Source: a virus. From it: 64,000 nucleotides of DNA. The stretch covers positions 1 to 64,000 of the IMG/VR virus record IMGVR_UViG_3300046820_001062; one strand, written 5' to 3'. Below are positions 6,987 through 14,330 of the stretch, piece after piece. Made by a program: the position numbers and the translations under genes. The stretch's first letter is position 1. Each line of letters starts with the position of its first letter. A model generated the notes under the pieces. It was given only the letters and a program-made list of their open reading frames with translations, was not told where the DNA came from and did no database searches.

Positions 6987-7961
6987 ATGGGTATCTTTGA
7001 CAAACGTGTGGCCTTCAAGCCCTATGAGTATCCTGAAATTATTAAGTTCAGGGATGCTATCAAACACAGTCGTTGGGATGTTGAAGAGTTTAACTTTGAC
7101 TCTGACGCTTTTGACTTCAAACACAAATTAAGTCCTCATGAAAAAGAGGCAATCAAAAGAACTCTTTTGGCTATTTCACAGATAGAAGTATCTGTAAAAA
7201 CATTCTGGGCAAAGCTTGGTGAGCATATTCCAAAACCAGAATTTAACTCAGTAGGAATCACGTTTGCAGAAAATGAAGTTGTACACTCTGAAGCTTATAG
7301 CAAGTTGCTAGAAGTTTTAGGATTAAACAATGAATTTGATATGCTGTTACAGAATCCAGTTATTGGAGGACGCGTGGATTATTTGACAAAGTATCTTAAG
7401 AACAGTGGAGAAAACGCCAAACAGGTTTACACTTTAAACCTTGCTCTCTTCTCTATGTTTATTGAGAACGTATCATTATTTAGCCAGTTTGCTATTGTAA
7501 AATCTTTTATTGAAAAGAAAAACATGTTGAAAGAAGTAGACACTGTTATTGAAGCTACAATGAAAGAAGAAATTATACATGCGCAGCTTGGTATGCATGT
7601 TATCAATCTAATCAAGAAAGAATACCCAGAATGGTTTGACCAAGATTTTTATGACAAAATCTACAGGGCCTGCAAAAAAGCTTTTGATGCAGAAGTAAAA
7701 ATCATTGACTGGATATTTGAAAATGGAGAGATTGATAGTATCTCAAAAGATGCTGTTATTGAATTTATTAAATCAAGATTTAATGCTTCATTAACTGCTA
7801 TTGGTGGCAAAGAACTTTTTGAAATTGATGAAGACAAACTTTCAGAACTGTATTGGATGGTTGAGGCTATCTATGGTTATGTGCGTAATGACTTCTTCAA
7901 TACACAAGGAACTAACTACACTAAATTTCAAAAATCTATAACAAGTAAAGACTTATTTTAA
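6987..7961 (+). CDS. nrdB: Class I ribonucleotide reductase, small (radical) subunit
   Basis: A 324-residue R2 protein that houses the metal/tyrosyl radical cofactor and passes the radical to NrdA for reduction of ribonucleotides. The ligand set is complete: E67 (QIEV), E97 and H100 (ENEVVH), E160 (FIEN), E195 and H198 (EEIIH). Y104, four residues after H100, is in the position of the radical-bearing tyrosine of E. coli NrdB, so a tyrosyl radical enzyme is expected. The C-terminus ends in KSITSKDLF, the flexible tail that docks on the large subunit. It is the first gene after the structured leader and precedes nrdA by one base. Confidence 0.95.
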   Translation: MGIFDKRVAFKPYEYPEIIKFRDAIKHSRWDVEEFNFDSDAFDFKHKLSPHEKEAIKRTLLAISQIEVSVKTFWAKLGEHIPKPEFNSVGITFAENEVVHSEAYSKLLEVLGLNNEFDMLLQNPVIGGRVDYLTKYLKNSGENAKQVYTLNLALFSMFIENVSLFSQFAIVKSFIEKKNMLKEVDTVIEATMKEEIIHAQLGMHVINLIKKEYPEWFDQDFYDKIYRACKKAFDAEVKIIDWIFENGEIDSISKDAVIEFIKSRFNASLTAIGGKELFEIDEDKLSELYWMVEAIYGYVRNDFFNTQGTNYTKFQKSITSKDLF

Positions 7962-7962
7962 C

Positions 7963-9618
7963 ATGACAACAAAAATGGACTGGTACACACCCCTCAGTGA
8001 AGAATTCATGGGAAGAGGGTATTTTCACAACAATGAATCTATTGAAGATAGAATCAACTCTATTGCCAACTTAGTTGGTGAAACATTTAAGGATGACGAG
8101 ATAAAAGCAAAGGTAAAAGATTACATTGAAAAAGGTTACTATGTACTTCCATCACCTGTATGGAGTAACGTAGGTACTGGTCGCGGTTCTGGTATTTCTT
8201 GTTTTAACACACATGTCAGTGACAGTATTGAATCTATTGTTAGAGCAAATGCTGAAGTTGGTATGCTTTGTAAAATTGGAGGAGGAACATCAGGTTACTT
8301 TGGTGAATTACGTCCAGCTGGTACACCCATCTCAACAGGTGGTGAAACCTATGGAGCTGTGCATTTTATGCAGATGTTTGACACAACCAAAAATGTTATC
8401 TCACAAGGTAATGTTAGACGTGGTGAATTTGCTGCATATCTTGACATTGATCATGGTGATATTAAAGATTTCTTGAGAATCAATGGTGAGGGCCACAAAC
8501 TTCAACGTTTTCCTTTTGGTGTTTGTGTTTCTGACAAATGGCTTGAAGAAATGAAAGCAGGCGATATGGAAAAGCGTGAGCTATGGGCCATGGTAATTGA
8601 CAGCAGAAACAGAACTGGCTTTCCTTACATATTCTATACAGATAATGTAAACAATGCAACTGTTGATGTATACAAAGACAATGGATCTGTTATTAACTCT
8701 TCTAACATGTGTACAGAGATATTACTTCCTTCTACAGAAGAAGAATCCTTTGTGTGTGACTTAGTAGGCATGAACCTAGTTAAGTTTGATGAATGGAAAG
8801 ACACTGACGCTGTACGCATTGCTGTTTACATTGCAGATGCTGTTTTGACTGAGTTTATAAACAAGTATAGAGATGTTGCTTTTATTAGCAGAGCTATCCG
8901 TTTTGCAGAAAGACATAGAGCTATTGGTATTGGAGCATCAGGTTATCATTCTTACTTGCAAAGTAATATGATTCCTTTTGAGTCAATGCAAGCTAAGCTT
9001 GTAAACACTTTGATTTTCAAAACAATACAAGAACAATGTTGGGCAGCAAGCCGTGAGATGGCGTCACGCTTTGGTAAACCAGAAGTTCTTGCTTCTGACA
9101 AATATGATAGACGTCATACCACGCTTACAGCGATTGCTCCAAACACTTCTTCTTCTTTCATCATGGGACAACAGTCTCAGAGTATAGAACCTTACACCAG
9201 TAATTACTATATCAAGAAGACAGCAAAGGTTAAGCATTCTGTAAAGAACCCTTATCTAAAAGAGCTTCTTGCTAAGTTGGGTAAGGATACAATGGAAGTA
9301 TGGCAGTCAATCCTGGAAAGAGCTGGTAGTGTTCAACACTTATCATTCTTGTCAGAAGAAGAAAAACTTGTGTTCAGAACCTTTATGGAAATCTCCCAGA
9401 TGGAAATTATTATTCAAGCTTCTACGCGTCAGAAATATGTTGACCAAGGACAGTCTTTGAATCTTATGATCCATCCTCAAACGCCAACAAAAGATATTAA
9501 TACTTTGTTATTGAAAGCCCATGAGTTGGGTATCAAAACGTTGTACTATCAATTGGGGCAAAACGCTGCTCAAGAATTTGCAAGAGACATTCTTTCTTGT
9601 GAATCCTGTGCAGGATAA
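7963..9618 (+). CDS. nrdA: Class I ribonucleotide reductase, large (catalytic) subunit, compact form
   Basis: A 551-residue catalytic subunit that reduces ribonucleoside diphosphates. Active-site residues are present: C80 (GISCF) and C265 (VCDL) as the redox pair, and N248, C250, E252 (NMCTE) at the radical site. The YY pair of the radical relay is in LYYQLGQN near residue 531, and the C-terminal CESCAG (C546, C549) is the disulfide-exchange tail. Many class Ia proteins exceed 700 residues; this one starts almost at the barrel and lacks an ATP-cone, so dATP feedback inhibition through that domain should be absent. The gene order nrdB-nrdA is the reverse of that in E. coli. Confidence 0.95.
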   Translation: MTTKMDWYTPLSEEFMGRGYFHNNESIEDRINSIANLVGETFKDDEIKAKVKDYIEKGYYVLPSPVWSNVGTGRGSGISCFNTHVSDSIESIVRANAEVGMLCKIGGGTSGYFGELRPAGTPISTGGETYGAVHFMQMFDTTKNVISQGNVRRGEFAAYLDIDHGDIKDFLRINGEGHKLQRFPFGVCVSDKWLEEMKAGDMEKRELWAMVIDSRNRTGFPYIFYTDNVNNATVDVYKDNGSVINSSNMCTEILLPSTEEESFVCDLVGMNLVKFDEWKDTDAVRIAVYIADAVLTEFINKYRDVAFISRAIRFAERHRAIGIGASGYHSYLQSNMIPFESMQAKLVNTLIFKTIQEQCWAASREMASRFGKPEVLASDKYDRRHTTLTAIAPNTSSSFIMGQQSQSIEPYTSNYYIKKTAKVKHSVKNPYLKELLAKLGKDTMEVWQSILERAGSVQHLSFLSEEEKLVFRTFMEISQMEIIIQASTRQKYVDQGQSLNLMIHPQTPTKDINTLLLKAHELGIKTLYYQLGQNAAQEFARDILSCESCAG

Positions 9619-9630
9619 TTAACTTTGTAA
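9596..9630 (+). promoter_or_regulatory. Bacteroidota-type promoter at the end of nrdA
   Basis: TAACTTTG (9620-9627) is an exact TAnnTTTG -7 box, followed by TAA. CTTG at 9596-9599 lies 20 bases upstream in the -33 position (consensus TTTG). It would start transcription about 13 bases before the ATG at 9647, giving the downstream genes, including thyX, a promoter of their own. Confidence 0.6.
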
Positions 9631-9646
9631 AAGTAAAACCAACAAT

Positions 9647-10270
9647 ATGAAAGATCTATATGATTACTTAGTCAAAAACAAGGTAAGCCCTAATGGATTG
9701 TTTGTATTACATTGCACCTTTAACAACTATATGTACCCATCTTATGTGAATTTCAAGACGGAGCAATACCGTCTTGAAACCACTGGACATCTTGTAAAAG
9801 AAAGTACAGGTGTAAATGATATTTACAAAATAACTCTAACAGGCGAACACCTTTTGAAAGAGTGTGAACACATTCTTAACAAAGCAAAGCGTGCTAAAAA
9901 GAATCCAATTGCTCTTGCTGAATGGGATGATAAGATTGCTGAATACAATCAATTGTTTCCTGCTGGTAAGAAATCTGGTACAAGCTTAGCATTCCGCACT
10001 AATCCTAAAGAACTTGTTGCAGCATTTGTATGGTTCTTTAAAGAATATCCTGAGTATACTTGGGATGATGTCTTTACTGCAACTAAAAGATATGTAGAAA
10101 GTTTTGAAGCTACTTCAGACTATACATACATGCAAACATCAAGATACTTTATTAAAAAAGATGACAAGAATAAAAACACAATTTCAAATCTAGCTGGTAT
10201 ATGTTATAACATTGCTGAAGGAAATGATGAAGATGTTTCTGATTCTGGTTATCATTATTTTGGCCCTTAA
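9647..10270 (+). CDS. Hypothetical protein, possible winged-helix N-terminus (207 aa)
   Basis: The 207-residue product has an N-terminal region (about 1-75) whose helix-helix-strand pattern, ending in IYKITLTGEHLLKE, resembles winged-helix DNA-binding or replication-initiator domains; this is only a shape impression. A basic linker (KAKRAKKN, about 85) leads to a C-terminal helical part rich in aromatic residues (FVWFFKEYPEYTWDD) and an acidic tail. It sits between nrdA and a DUF3846-like gene under its own candidate promoter. A role in DNA replication or regulation is possible but unproven. Confidence 0.7.
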   Translation: MKDLYDYLVKNKVSPNGLFVLHCTFNNYMYPSYVNFKTEQYRLETTGHLVKESTGVNDIYKITLTGEHLLKECEHILNKAKRAKKNPIALAEWDDKIAEYNQLFPAGKKSGTSLAFRTNPKELVAAFVWFFKEYPEYTWDDVFTATKRYVESFEATSDYTYMQTSRYFIKKDDKNKNTISNLAGICYNIAEGNDEDVSDSGYHYFGP

Positions 10271-10280
10271 ACATAAGACA

Positions 10281-10676
10281 GTGGTTAAAGCAATTAAAAT
10301 TGACGCAAAAAATAGATGCATTGAGATTGTGGATTTAGGTCCACAACTCAGTGACATTTATCAGTTACTTGAATGTAACATTATGACTGTTGCATATCCG
10401 CAAACAGTAGAACCTACATCTGATGTTATCTATGTAGATGACGAAGGTTTATTTAAACCTGTTGACAAAATTCCAGGTGCTTTCTTTATTGATATCTATC
10501 CCGCACAACCATTATTTGGTCATGCACTTATAGTGGGTACAGATGATGAAGGAGGTAACGCTGACACTACTTTCACAGTAGAACAAGTTTCTGATATGGT
10601 GCAGTTTCTTGATGAAGAAGAGGTTAAACTATGGCAGGAACATCTTACAAAACCACCTCAAATATTTACATTCTAA
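10281..10676 (+). CDS. DUF3846-like protein (131 aa), GTG start
   Basis: Translation from GTG at 10281 gives a 131-residue protein. Its layout, an N-terminal VVKAIKIDAKN strand, a central CNIMTVAYP segment, VDDEG and a glycine-rich HALIVGTDDEGG near the end, resembles the DUF3846 family of small phage proteins of unknown function. The frame stays open upstream to ATG at 10212, but that extension overlaps the previous gene by 59 bases and reads as a spurious hydrophobic stretch, so the GTG eleven bases after the preceding stop is preferred. The stop overlaps the thyX ATG (TAATG). Confidence 0.65.
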   Translation: MVKAIKIDAKNRCIEIVDLGPQLSDIYQLLECNIMTVAYPQTVEPTSDVIYVDDEGLFKPVDKIPGAFFIDIYPAQPLFGHALIVGTDDEGGNADTTFTVEQVSDMVQFLDEEEVKLWQEHLTKPPQIFTF

Positions 10677-11371
10677 TGGACAACAAAGTAGAATTACTAG
10701 GATACTATGGAACTGATCTGGTTCATGCACAATCTGCATGGACCAGTACTTCCAGAGATTTGTCAGAAGACAAATTACAACGAGTTGACAAATTACTTGA
10801 GATGCTTGCCTCAGAAGGACATCACACACCTTTTGAAAAATCATCACTACACTTTCTTGTAACAGTAGATCAAGCCACACATATTCACTTGCTAAAACAT
10901 CGCGTTGGTGTAAGTATTAATGGTGAGTCTGCTAGGTACAAAGAATTAAAAGAAGATAAGTTTTATATTCCTGAAGATTGGAAAGGACAACCCTTGTCTG
11001 AGGATTTATATCTTCATGATGAGATGTCTGAAGATGAACTATCTTGGAAAAAAGGAGTAGATTACTGGAGCAATGTATTGCAAGACTTTACAGATATTTC
11101 AAATTATCTGTATCACAATTGTTTAAAAGACTTGACACCCTTGATAGGACGCAAACGTGCTAAGGAGTCTGCAAGATTTTTTAAAACAATGAACTCACAA
11201 ATTACCATGGATGTAATGTTTAACTGGAGAAGCTTTGCTCACTTTTTAAAACTGCGTAATTCAGAACATGCACAAAAAGAAGTGAGAGAATTAGCACAGC
11301 AGATGCTGCAACTTGTAAAAGATATTCCAGGAAATCCTTTTGAGAAAACCATTAAAGCATTTAACTTATGA
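10676..11371 (+). CDS. thyX: Flavin-dependent thymidylate synthase
   Basis: A 231-residue ThyX, which methylates dUMP to dTMP using FAD, NADPH and methylene-tetrahydrofolate. The family signature RHRx7S appears as KHRVGVSINGESARY (H75, R76, S85, R87, Y88), and EGHHTPFE (about 48-55) is the other conserved block. I chose ATG at 10676, which overlaps the preceding stop as TAATG and begins MDNKVELLG as ThyX proteins usually do; a longer start at 10631 would add 15 residues inside the upstream gene. It overlaps the next gene by four bases (ATGA). With NrdAB and the dNMP kinase it supplies deoxynucleotides independently of the host. Confidence 0.95.
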   Translation: MDNKVELLGYYGTDLVHAQSAWTSTSRDLSEDKLQRVDKLLEMLASEGHHTPFEKSSLHFLVTVDQATHIHLLKHRVGVSINGESARYKELKEDKFYIPEDWKGQPLSEDLYLHDEMSEDELSWKKGVDYWSNVLQDFTDISNYLYHNCLKDLTPLIGRKRAKESARFFKTMNSQITMDVMFNWRSFAHFLKLRNSEHAQKEVRELAQQMLQLVKDIPGNPFEKTIKAFNL

Positions 11372-11856
11372 AATGGTATTACAAACTAAAGTATTTTCTA
11401 GAAGACTTTTCTTGGATGAAAGTGTACTTTTCACCTTTCAAAATTCCAAAGTTAAAATTCTACTTTGGTAAAATTGCAATAGGAACTCCATACTTTTATC
11501 CAAGAGTACTTGACAAAAAAACACGAATGTTTAAACCTAAAAAAATAGGTTTTGACTTTGTTGGTTTAGGTTGGAAAACCAAATGGGAAGATAATGACTA
11601 CAGACATGAATGGAATCCAAGATGGTCATTTGTATTTTTCAAATGGCAATTTGTTGTGTTTTTTCATGTTCCTGATAGTACACATTACTGGGAATGTTGG
11701 TTGTATTATTCAAGAGACACTCATAAAGGATTACCTGCAGGATTTAGAGTATTACAAGCAAGACGAGAGTTTCCTTGCAAATATACTGTCTATCAAAATG
11801 GTGATGAGTGGAATATTGATTATTGGGAATCAATTCTAAAAAAGAAATACTTGTAA
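11368..11856 (+). CDS. Hypothetical aromatic-rich protein (162 aa)
   Basis: A 162-residue protein remarkable for its content of Trp, Tyr and Phe (for example KWYYKLKYFLEDFSW at the start and FVFFKWQFVVFF near residue 88). Despite the aromatic stretches there is no clean transmembrane helix or signal peptide. I recognise no family. It overlaps thyX by four bases and is the last gene of the rightward arm, ending just before a bidirectional terminator. Confidence 0.7.
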   Translation: MKWYYKLKYFLEDFSWMKVYFSPFKIPKLKFYFGKIAIGTPYFYPRVLDKKTRMFKPKKIGFDFVGLGWKTKWEDNDYRHEWNPRWSFVFFKWQFVVFFHVPDSTHYWECWLYYSRDTHKGLPAGFRVLQARREFPCKYTVYQNGDEWNIDYWESILKKKYL

Positions 11857-11860
11857 ATAA

Positions 11861-11893
11861 AAAAGGGCCTTGCAAAACAGGGCCCTTTTCTTT
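11861..11893. terminator. Bidirectional terminator between the two genome arms
   Basis: AAAAGGGCC (11861-11869) pairs with GGCCCTTTT (11881-11889), with A/T runs on both flanks, so it can act on both strands. It separates the rightward arm from the leftward virion arm. Confidence 0.9.
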
Positions 11894-11912
11894 ACTACAA
11901 ACAAATCTATTA

Positions 11913-12350
11913 TTACAAACCAAGCAACTTAAAAAATGCAGGAAAGTTTCCTTCAGTTTCTAAAGATGCAAAATCTTCAATCTTAAAGTTTGGTTGCTCA
12001 AGTTCTTTTTCTTGTACAAACAATTCTTCTAATTGCTCTCTAAACTTAATGTAGTCAGGGTGTAATTGAACCTTGTCTGGTTCACCGTTTTCACCTTTGA
12101 TAGTTTCAATTTCTGGAATAGAAATCTGACCATCTTTTTCTACACCTAATTCTTTAATAAGATCCATACGCATTTTTTCAAATGTTTCTTTCTCTTCACC
12201 AGTTACTTTAGCAATCTTAGTAAGTTGATACTTTGTTGCTAGTGACATTTTTTGGGAGAGCAATCCCTTGAACTTTTCAGTTCCATTTAGTTCAGCATCC
12301 AATGTTAAGATCTCAGCAACATTGAATTTGATTTTTGTTGATTCTGCCAT
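11913..12350 (-). CDS. Hypothetical protein, DUF1617-like (145 aa)
   Basis: A 145-residue, charged, mostly helical protein. The first half (FNVAEILTLDAEL, then QKMSLATKYQLTKIAKV) has the rhythm of DUF1617-type small phage proteins that occur near tail or lysis genes; this similarity is by eye and weak. It is the last gene of the leftward arm, has a convincing promoter of its own just upstream, and ends at the bidirectional terminator, so it can be made independently of the virion operon. Confidence 0.65.
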   Translation of the reverse strand: MAESTKIKFNVAEILTLDAELNGTEKFKGLLSQKMSLATKYQLTKIAKVTGEEKETFEKMRMDLIKELGVEKDGQISIPEIETIKGENGEPDKVQLHPDYIKFREQLEELFVQEKELEQPNFKIEDFASLETEGNFPAFFKLLGL

Positions 12351-12380
12351 AAATTGATTTTTTAATATTAAAAGTCTTTA

Positions 12381-12411
12381 CAAAGATAATTAATTGTTTG
12401 ATAAATACAAA
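12381..12411 (-). promoter_or_regulatory. Bacteroidota-type promoter for the 145-aa gene
   Basis: Read on the minus strand, TTTG (complement of 12408-12411), a 19-base spacer and TATCTTTG (complement of 12381-12388) match the Bacteroidota -33/-7 consensus TTTG-N19-TAnnTTTG exactly, followed by TAA. It lies in the gap between the 49-aa gene and the 145-aa gene. Confidence 0.75.
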
Positions 12412-12412
12412 C

Positions 12413-12562
12413 TTATCTACCTTGTCCTCTATATGGTTTTACATAATTTTTAGAGGTCTTGATGCTAGATTGTTTTGTTTTAGCATGTACGCCTGGTCTT
12501 CTTACTTTGGGCTTTACTTTGTGTATCACAGAGTTCATAGCCCCGCCTTTCTTTGCTGCCAT
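12413..12562 (-). CDS. Small basic protein with RGQGR C-terminus (49 aa)
   Basis: ATG at 12562-12560 opens a 49-residue frame ending at TAA (12413-12415), four bases after the stop of the 170-aa gene. The product is extremely basic (KPKVRRPGVHAKTK in the middle, NYVKPYRGQGR at the end). Short proteins with the core GVHAKTK...SKNYxKxYRGQGR recur in many marine and Bacteroidota phages, usually in the virion region, which supports this gene although it is too short for most gene callers. It could bind nucleic acid, by charge; function unknown. An overlapping ORF on the other strand (12398-12613) is a shadow of it. Confidence 0.8.
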   Translation of the reverse strand: MAAKKGGAMNSVIHKVKPKVRRPGVHAKTKQSSIKTSKNYVKPYRGQGR

Positions 12563-12566
12563 AACC

Positions 12567-13079
12567 TTAACAATCTACAACGTTTCCTTCTCCAAATAGA
12601 GACTCCAATTTAGTTTTCAATTGACCATAGCCAAAAGTGAAAACATCAACACCTTCTACAGAAGACATATCAGGAACAATTTTCACAGAAGTTTCTTCAA
12701 CTTCAGTCATAACTGATTGAATTATTGTTTTAGTAACAAGTTCTGTAGTGTCAGGAGCTCCATCAACACCTGGTACATTAATTTCTTCAGTTACTTCTAC
12801 TTCTGTAGGAACTGGTTTAGTTACTGTATAAGTTGTTGGAACTTCTTTAGTCAATGCAACAGTGAAAACTTCACCAATTTTTGCGTTTTTAGCAACAGTT
12901 GAAGCAGGACCTGCAGGACCTGAAAGATAGTTAGCTGAAGCATCAGCTGCAGAATTAAAAAGTTGCAATGCAAAGCTTGCTTGACCACCTTTGTTGATAT
13001 TGTAGTTTACAATACGAACATAAGCTTCATTGGTAATTCCTTGATCTGTACCAATTTCAGATGTGATTTTTAGTGCCAT
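12567..13079 (-). CDS. Small virion-associated protein (170 aa)
   Basis: The N-terminus, MALKITSEIGTDQGITNEAYVRI, resembles the start of small proteins that accompany tail-fibre genes in Bacteroidota phages. The middle (about 80-130) is rich in Val, Thr and Glu and likely beta-structured. It sits in the tail-fibre block, on the same strand, 61 bases after the 86-aa gene. A structural or fibre-accessory role is inferred from resemblance and context; no enzymatic motif is visible. A weak TAnTTTG-like box lies just upstream. Confidence 0.7.
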   Translation of the reverse strand: MALKITSEIGTDQGITNEAYVRIVNYNINKGGQASFALQLFNSAADASANYLSGPAGPASTVAKNAKIGEVFTVALTKEVPTTYTVTKPVPTEVEVTEEINVPGVDGAPDTTELVTKTIIQSVMTEVEETSVKIVPDMSSVEGVDVFTFGYGQLKTKLESLFGEGNVVDC

Positions 13080-13140
13080 TGTTATAATTTTTTTTAGTTA
13101 ATTTCTACATTAATAATATACAAAATATCTAGGAATTTAC

Positions 13141-13401
13141 CTAATTTCCAGATGATTGCAAAGTTTCTAAGAGTCTATGGTGAAAAACCATAGAGAAAAT
13201 AGGAATTGTTTTTGAGGTAACAGACGTATTTCTACTCACTGTCATTTTAAAGTCCTCATTATTTTTCTTTGTACAATAGAAGAACACTGAGTCAAGCACA
13301 TTTATAATTACTTCAATTTTAAATGTATCAGGACCTATTGTATACTCATCACCTACTCTATATAAGTGATTACCAATTGTATATGAATTTAAGTTTGTCA
13401 T
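13141..13401 (-). CDS. Hypothetical small protein (86 aa)
   Basis: An 86-residue protein with a beta-rich composition (NLNSYTIGNHLYRVGDEYTIG at the start) and no motif I recognise. It lies between the Cys-rich fibre protein (16 bases away) and the 170-aa protein in the same leftward operon, so a tail accessory role is plausible. No membrane segment or signal peptide. Confidence 0.65.
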   Translation of the reverse strand: MTNLNSYTIGNHLYRVGDEYTIGPDTFKIEVIINVLDSVFFYCTKKNNEDFKMTVSRNTSVTSKTIPIFSMVFHHRLLETLQSSGN

Positions 13402-13417
13402 ATGTTAGTTTTTAATT

Positions 13418-14329
13418 TTATCTTATTGAACATGATTGGTTGTTATGATATACTCCATAATGTGGTTGTGCAAAGTCAATACAGTAATCAATTGGTCTAT
13501 TATCATATTCATACAATTGAACCAAAAAACCATCACAAGTAGTAAATTCTTGATATCCACCTCCATCAGCCCATCCCCAATAGCAGTCAACACTACCACC
13601 ACAACCACAGTCTGGATGATTTGGAGTTGTTACCCCAAAATATGTACCCCAACAACCATCAGCATAATAGTTACCATAATCACAACCGTTACATCCTGAT
13701 GATAAATATGTACCATTTGATGGTGCACAACAGCAACCTCCACAACCTGTACTACATCCCTGATTTACATCATAATATCCACATGCTCCATTAGCATATC
13801 TATAATAAAGATTACATCCAGAGCAATAAGAAGTCAGAAAAGTACCATAAGCAGCACATCCTGATGATGTTGTTCCTGACATTGTATTTGAATATCCTGA
13901 ATATCCTCCTGTTGAAGTACAAGTTATTCTTATTCTAAAATAATATGTTGTACCAGAAGCAAGACCAGATATAGTTCTTGGTGACACACATCCTGCTGAA
14001 ACATTTGTCCAGCTAGATTGGTTAGTGCTGTATTCTATATGAGAAGCTGAACAGTTAGATAAACCAACCCAGTATACATCAAGGCTTGAAGATGTTGCAT
14101 TGCCAACAGATGTAATAGCTGGAGTATTACAACATGCAAACCCATGGTTATAGTTTCTCCATTCACTAAATGAAGCAGGATTAGAACTACTAGGATATGA
14201 TGGGCTACATGTATTTATTGTAGCATATCCACCATTTTCTGCAGTATCTATAGAAATATTTGCATTAGAAGCTCTTCCTAATTCTAGGTTGATTCCTGTT
14301 GCTGAAACTGATCCACTTCCTATTGGCAT
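13418..14329 (-). CDS. Tail-fibre-like protein with FN3 domain and Cys-rich repeats (303 aa)
   Basis: Residues about 1-60 form a Gly/Ser/Asn-rich segment (GINLELGRASN) common at the N-terminus of phage fibres. Residues about 70-155 are a fibronectin type III domain (PAITSVGNATSSS...DVYWVGL...IEYSTN...ISGLASGTTYYFRI). The C-terminal half is Cys-, Gly- and Tyr-rich, with at least two repeats of the form Y/NGT(F/Y)L-S-x-C-x-G-C...YAxG-x-x-G-x-Y. It follows the 1575-aa S74 fibre by one base, so it probably belongs to the same adhesive apparatus. The cysteines could stabilise an extracellular surface by disulfides or bind metal. Confidence 0.75.
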   Translation of the reverse strand: MPIGSGSVSATGINLELGRASNANISIDTAENGGYATINTCSPSYPSSSNPASFSEWRNYNHGFACCNTPAITSVGNATSSSLDVYWVGLSNCSASHIEYSTNQSSWTNVSAGCVSPRTISGLASGTTYYFRIRITCTSTGGYSGYSNTMSGTTSSGCAAYGTFLTSYCSGCNLYYRYANGACGYYDVNQGCSTGCGGCCCAPSNGTYLSSGCNGCDYGNYYADGCWGTYFGVTTPNHPDCGCGGSVDCYWGWADGGGYQEFTTCDGFLVQLYEYDNRPIDYCIDFAQPHYGVYHNNQSCSIR

Positions 14330-14330
14330 A

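Noticed and set aside
6925-7131. 68-codon ORF overlapping the nrdB start
   Set aside because: It begins in the terminator T-run and overlaps nrdB in another frame, with low-complexity product.
8213-8476. 87-codon ORF inside nrdA
   Set aside because: It is an out-of-frame shadow of a gene with all catalytic residues intact.
10212-10280. Upstream ATG start for the DUF3846-like gene, adding a hydrophobic N-terminus
   Set aside because: The extension lies inside the preceding gene in another frame and looks membrane-like only by chance; the GTG at 10281 fits the intergenic spacing better.
10631-10675. Longer start for thyX
   Set aside because: It overlaps the end of the DUF3846-like gene by 46 bases, whereas ATG at 10676 overlaps the stop as TAATG and gives the usual ThyX N-terminus.
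12398-12613. 71-residue rightward ORF
   Set aside because: It is the opposite strand of the 49-aa basic gene and the end of the 170-aa gene; the product is hydrophobic nonsense with no context.
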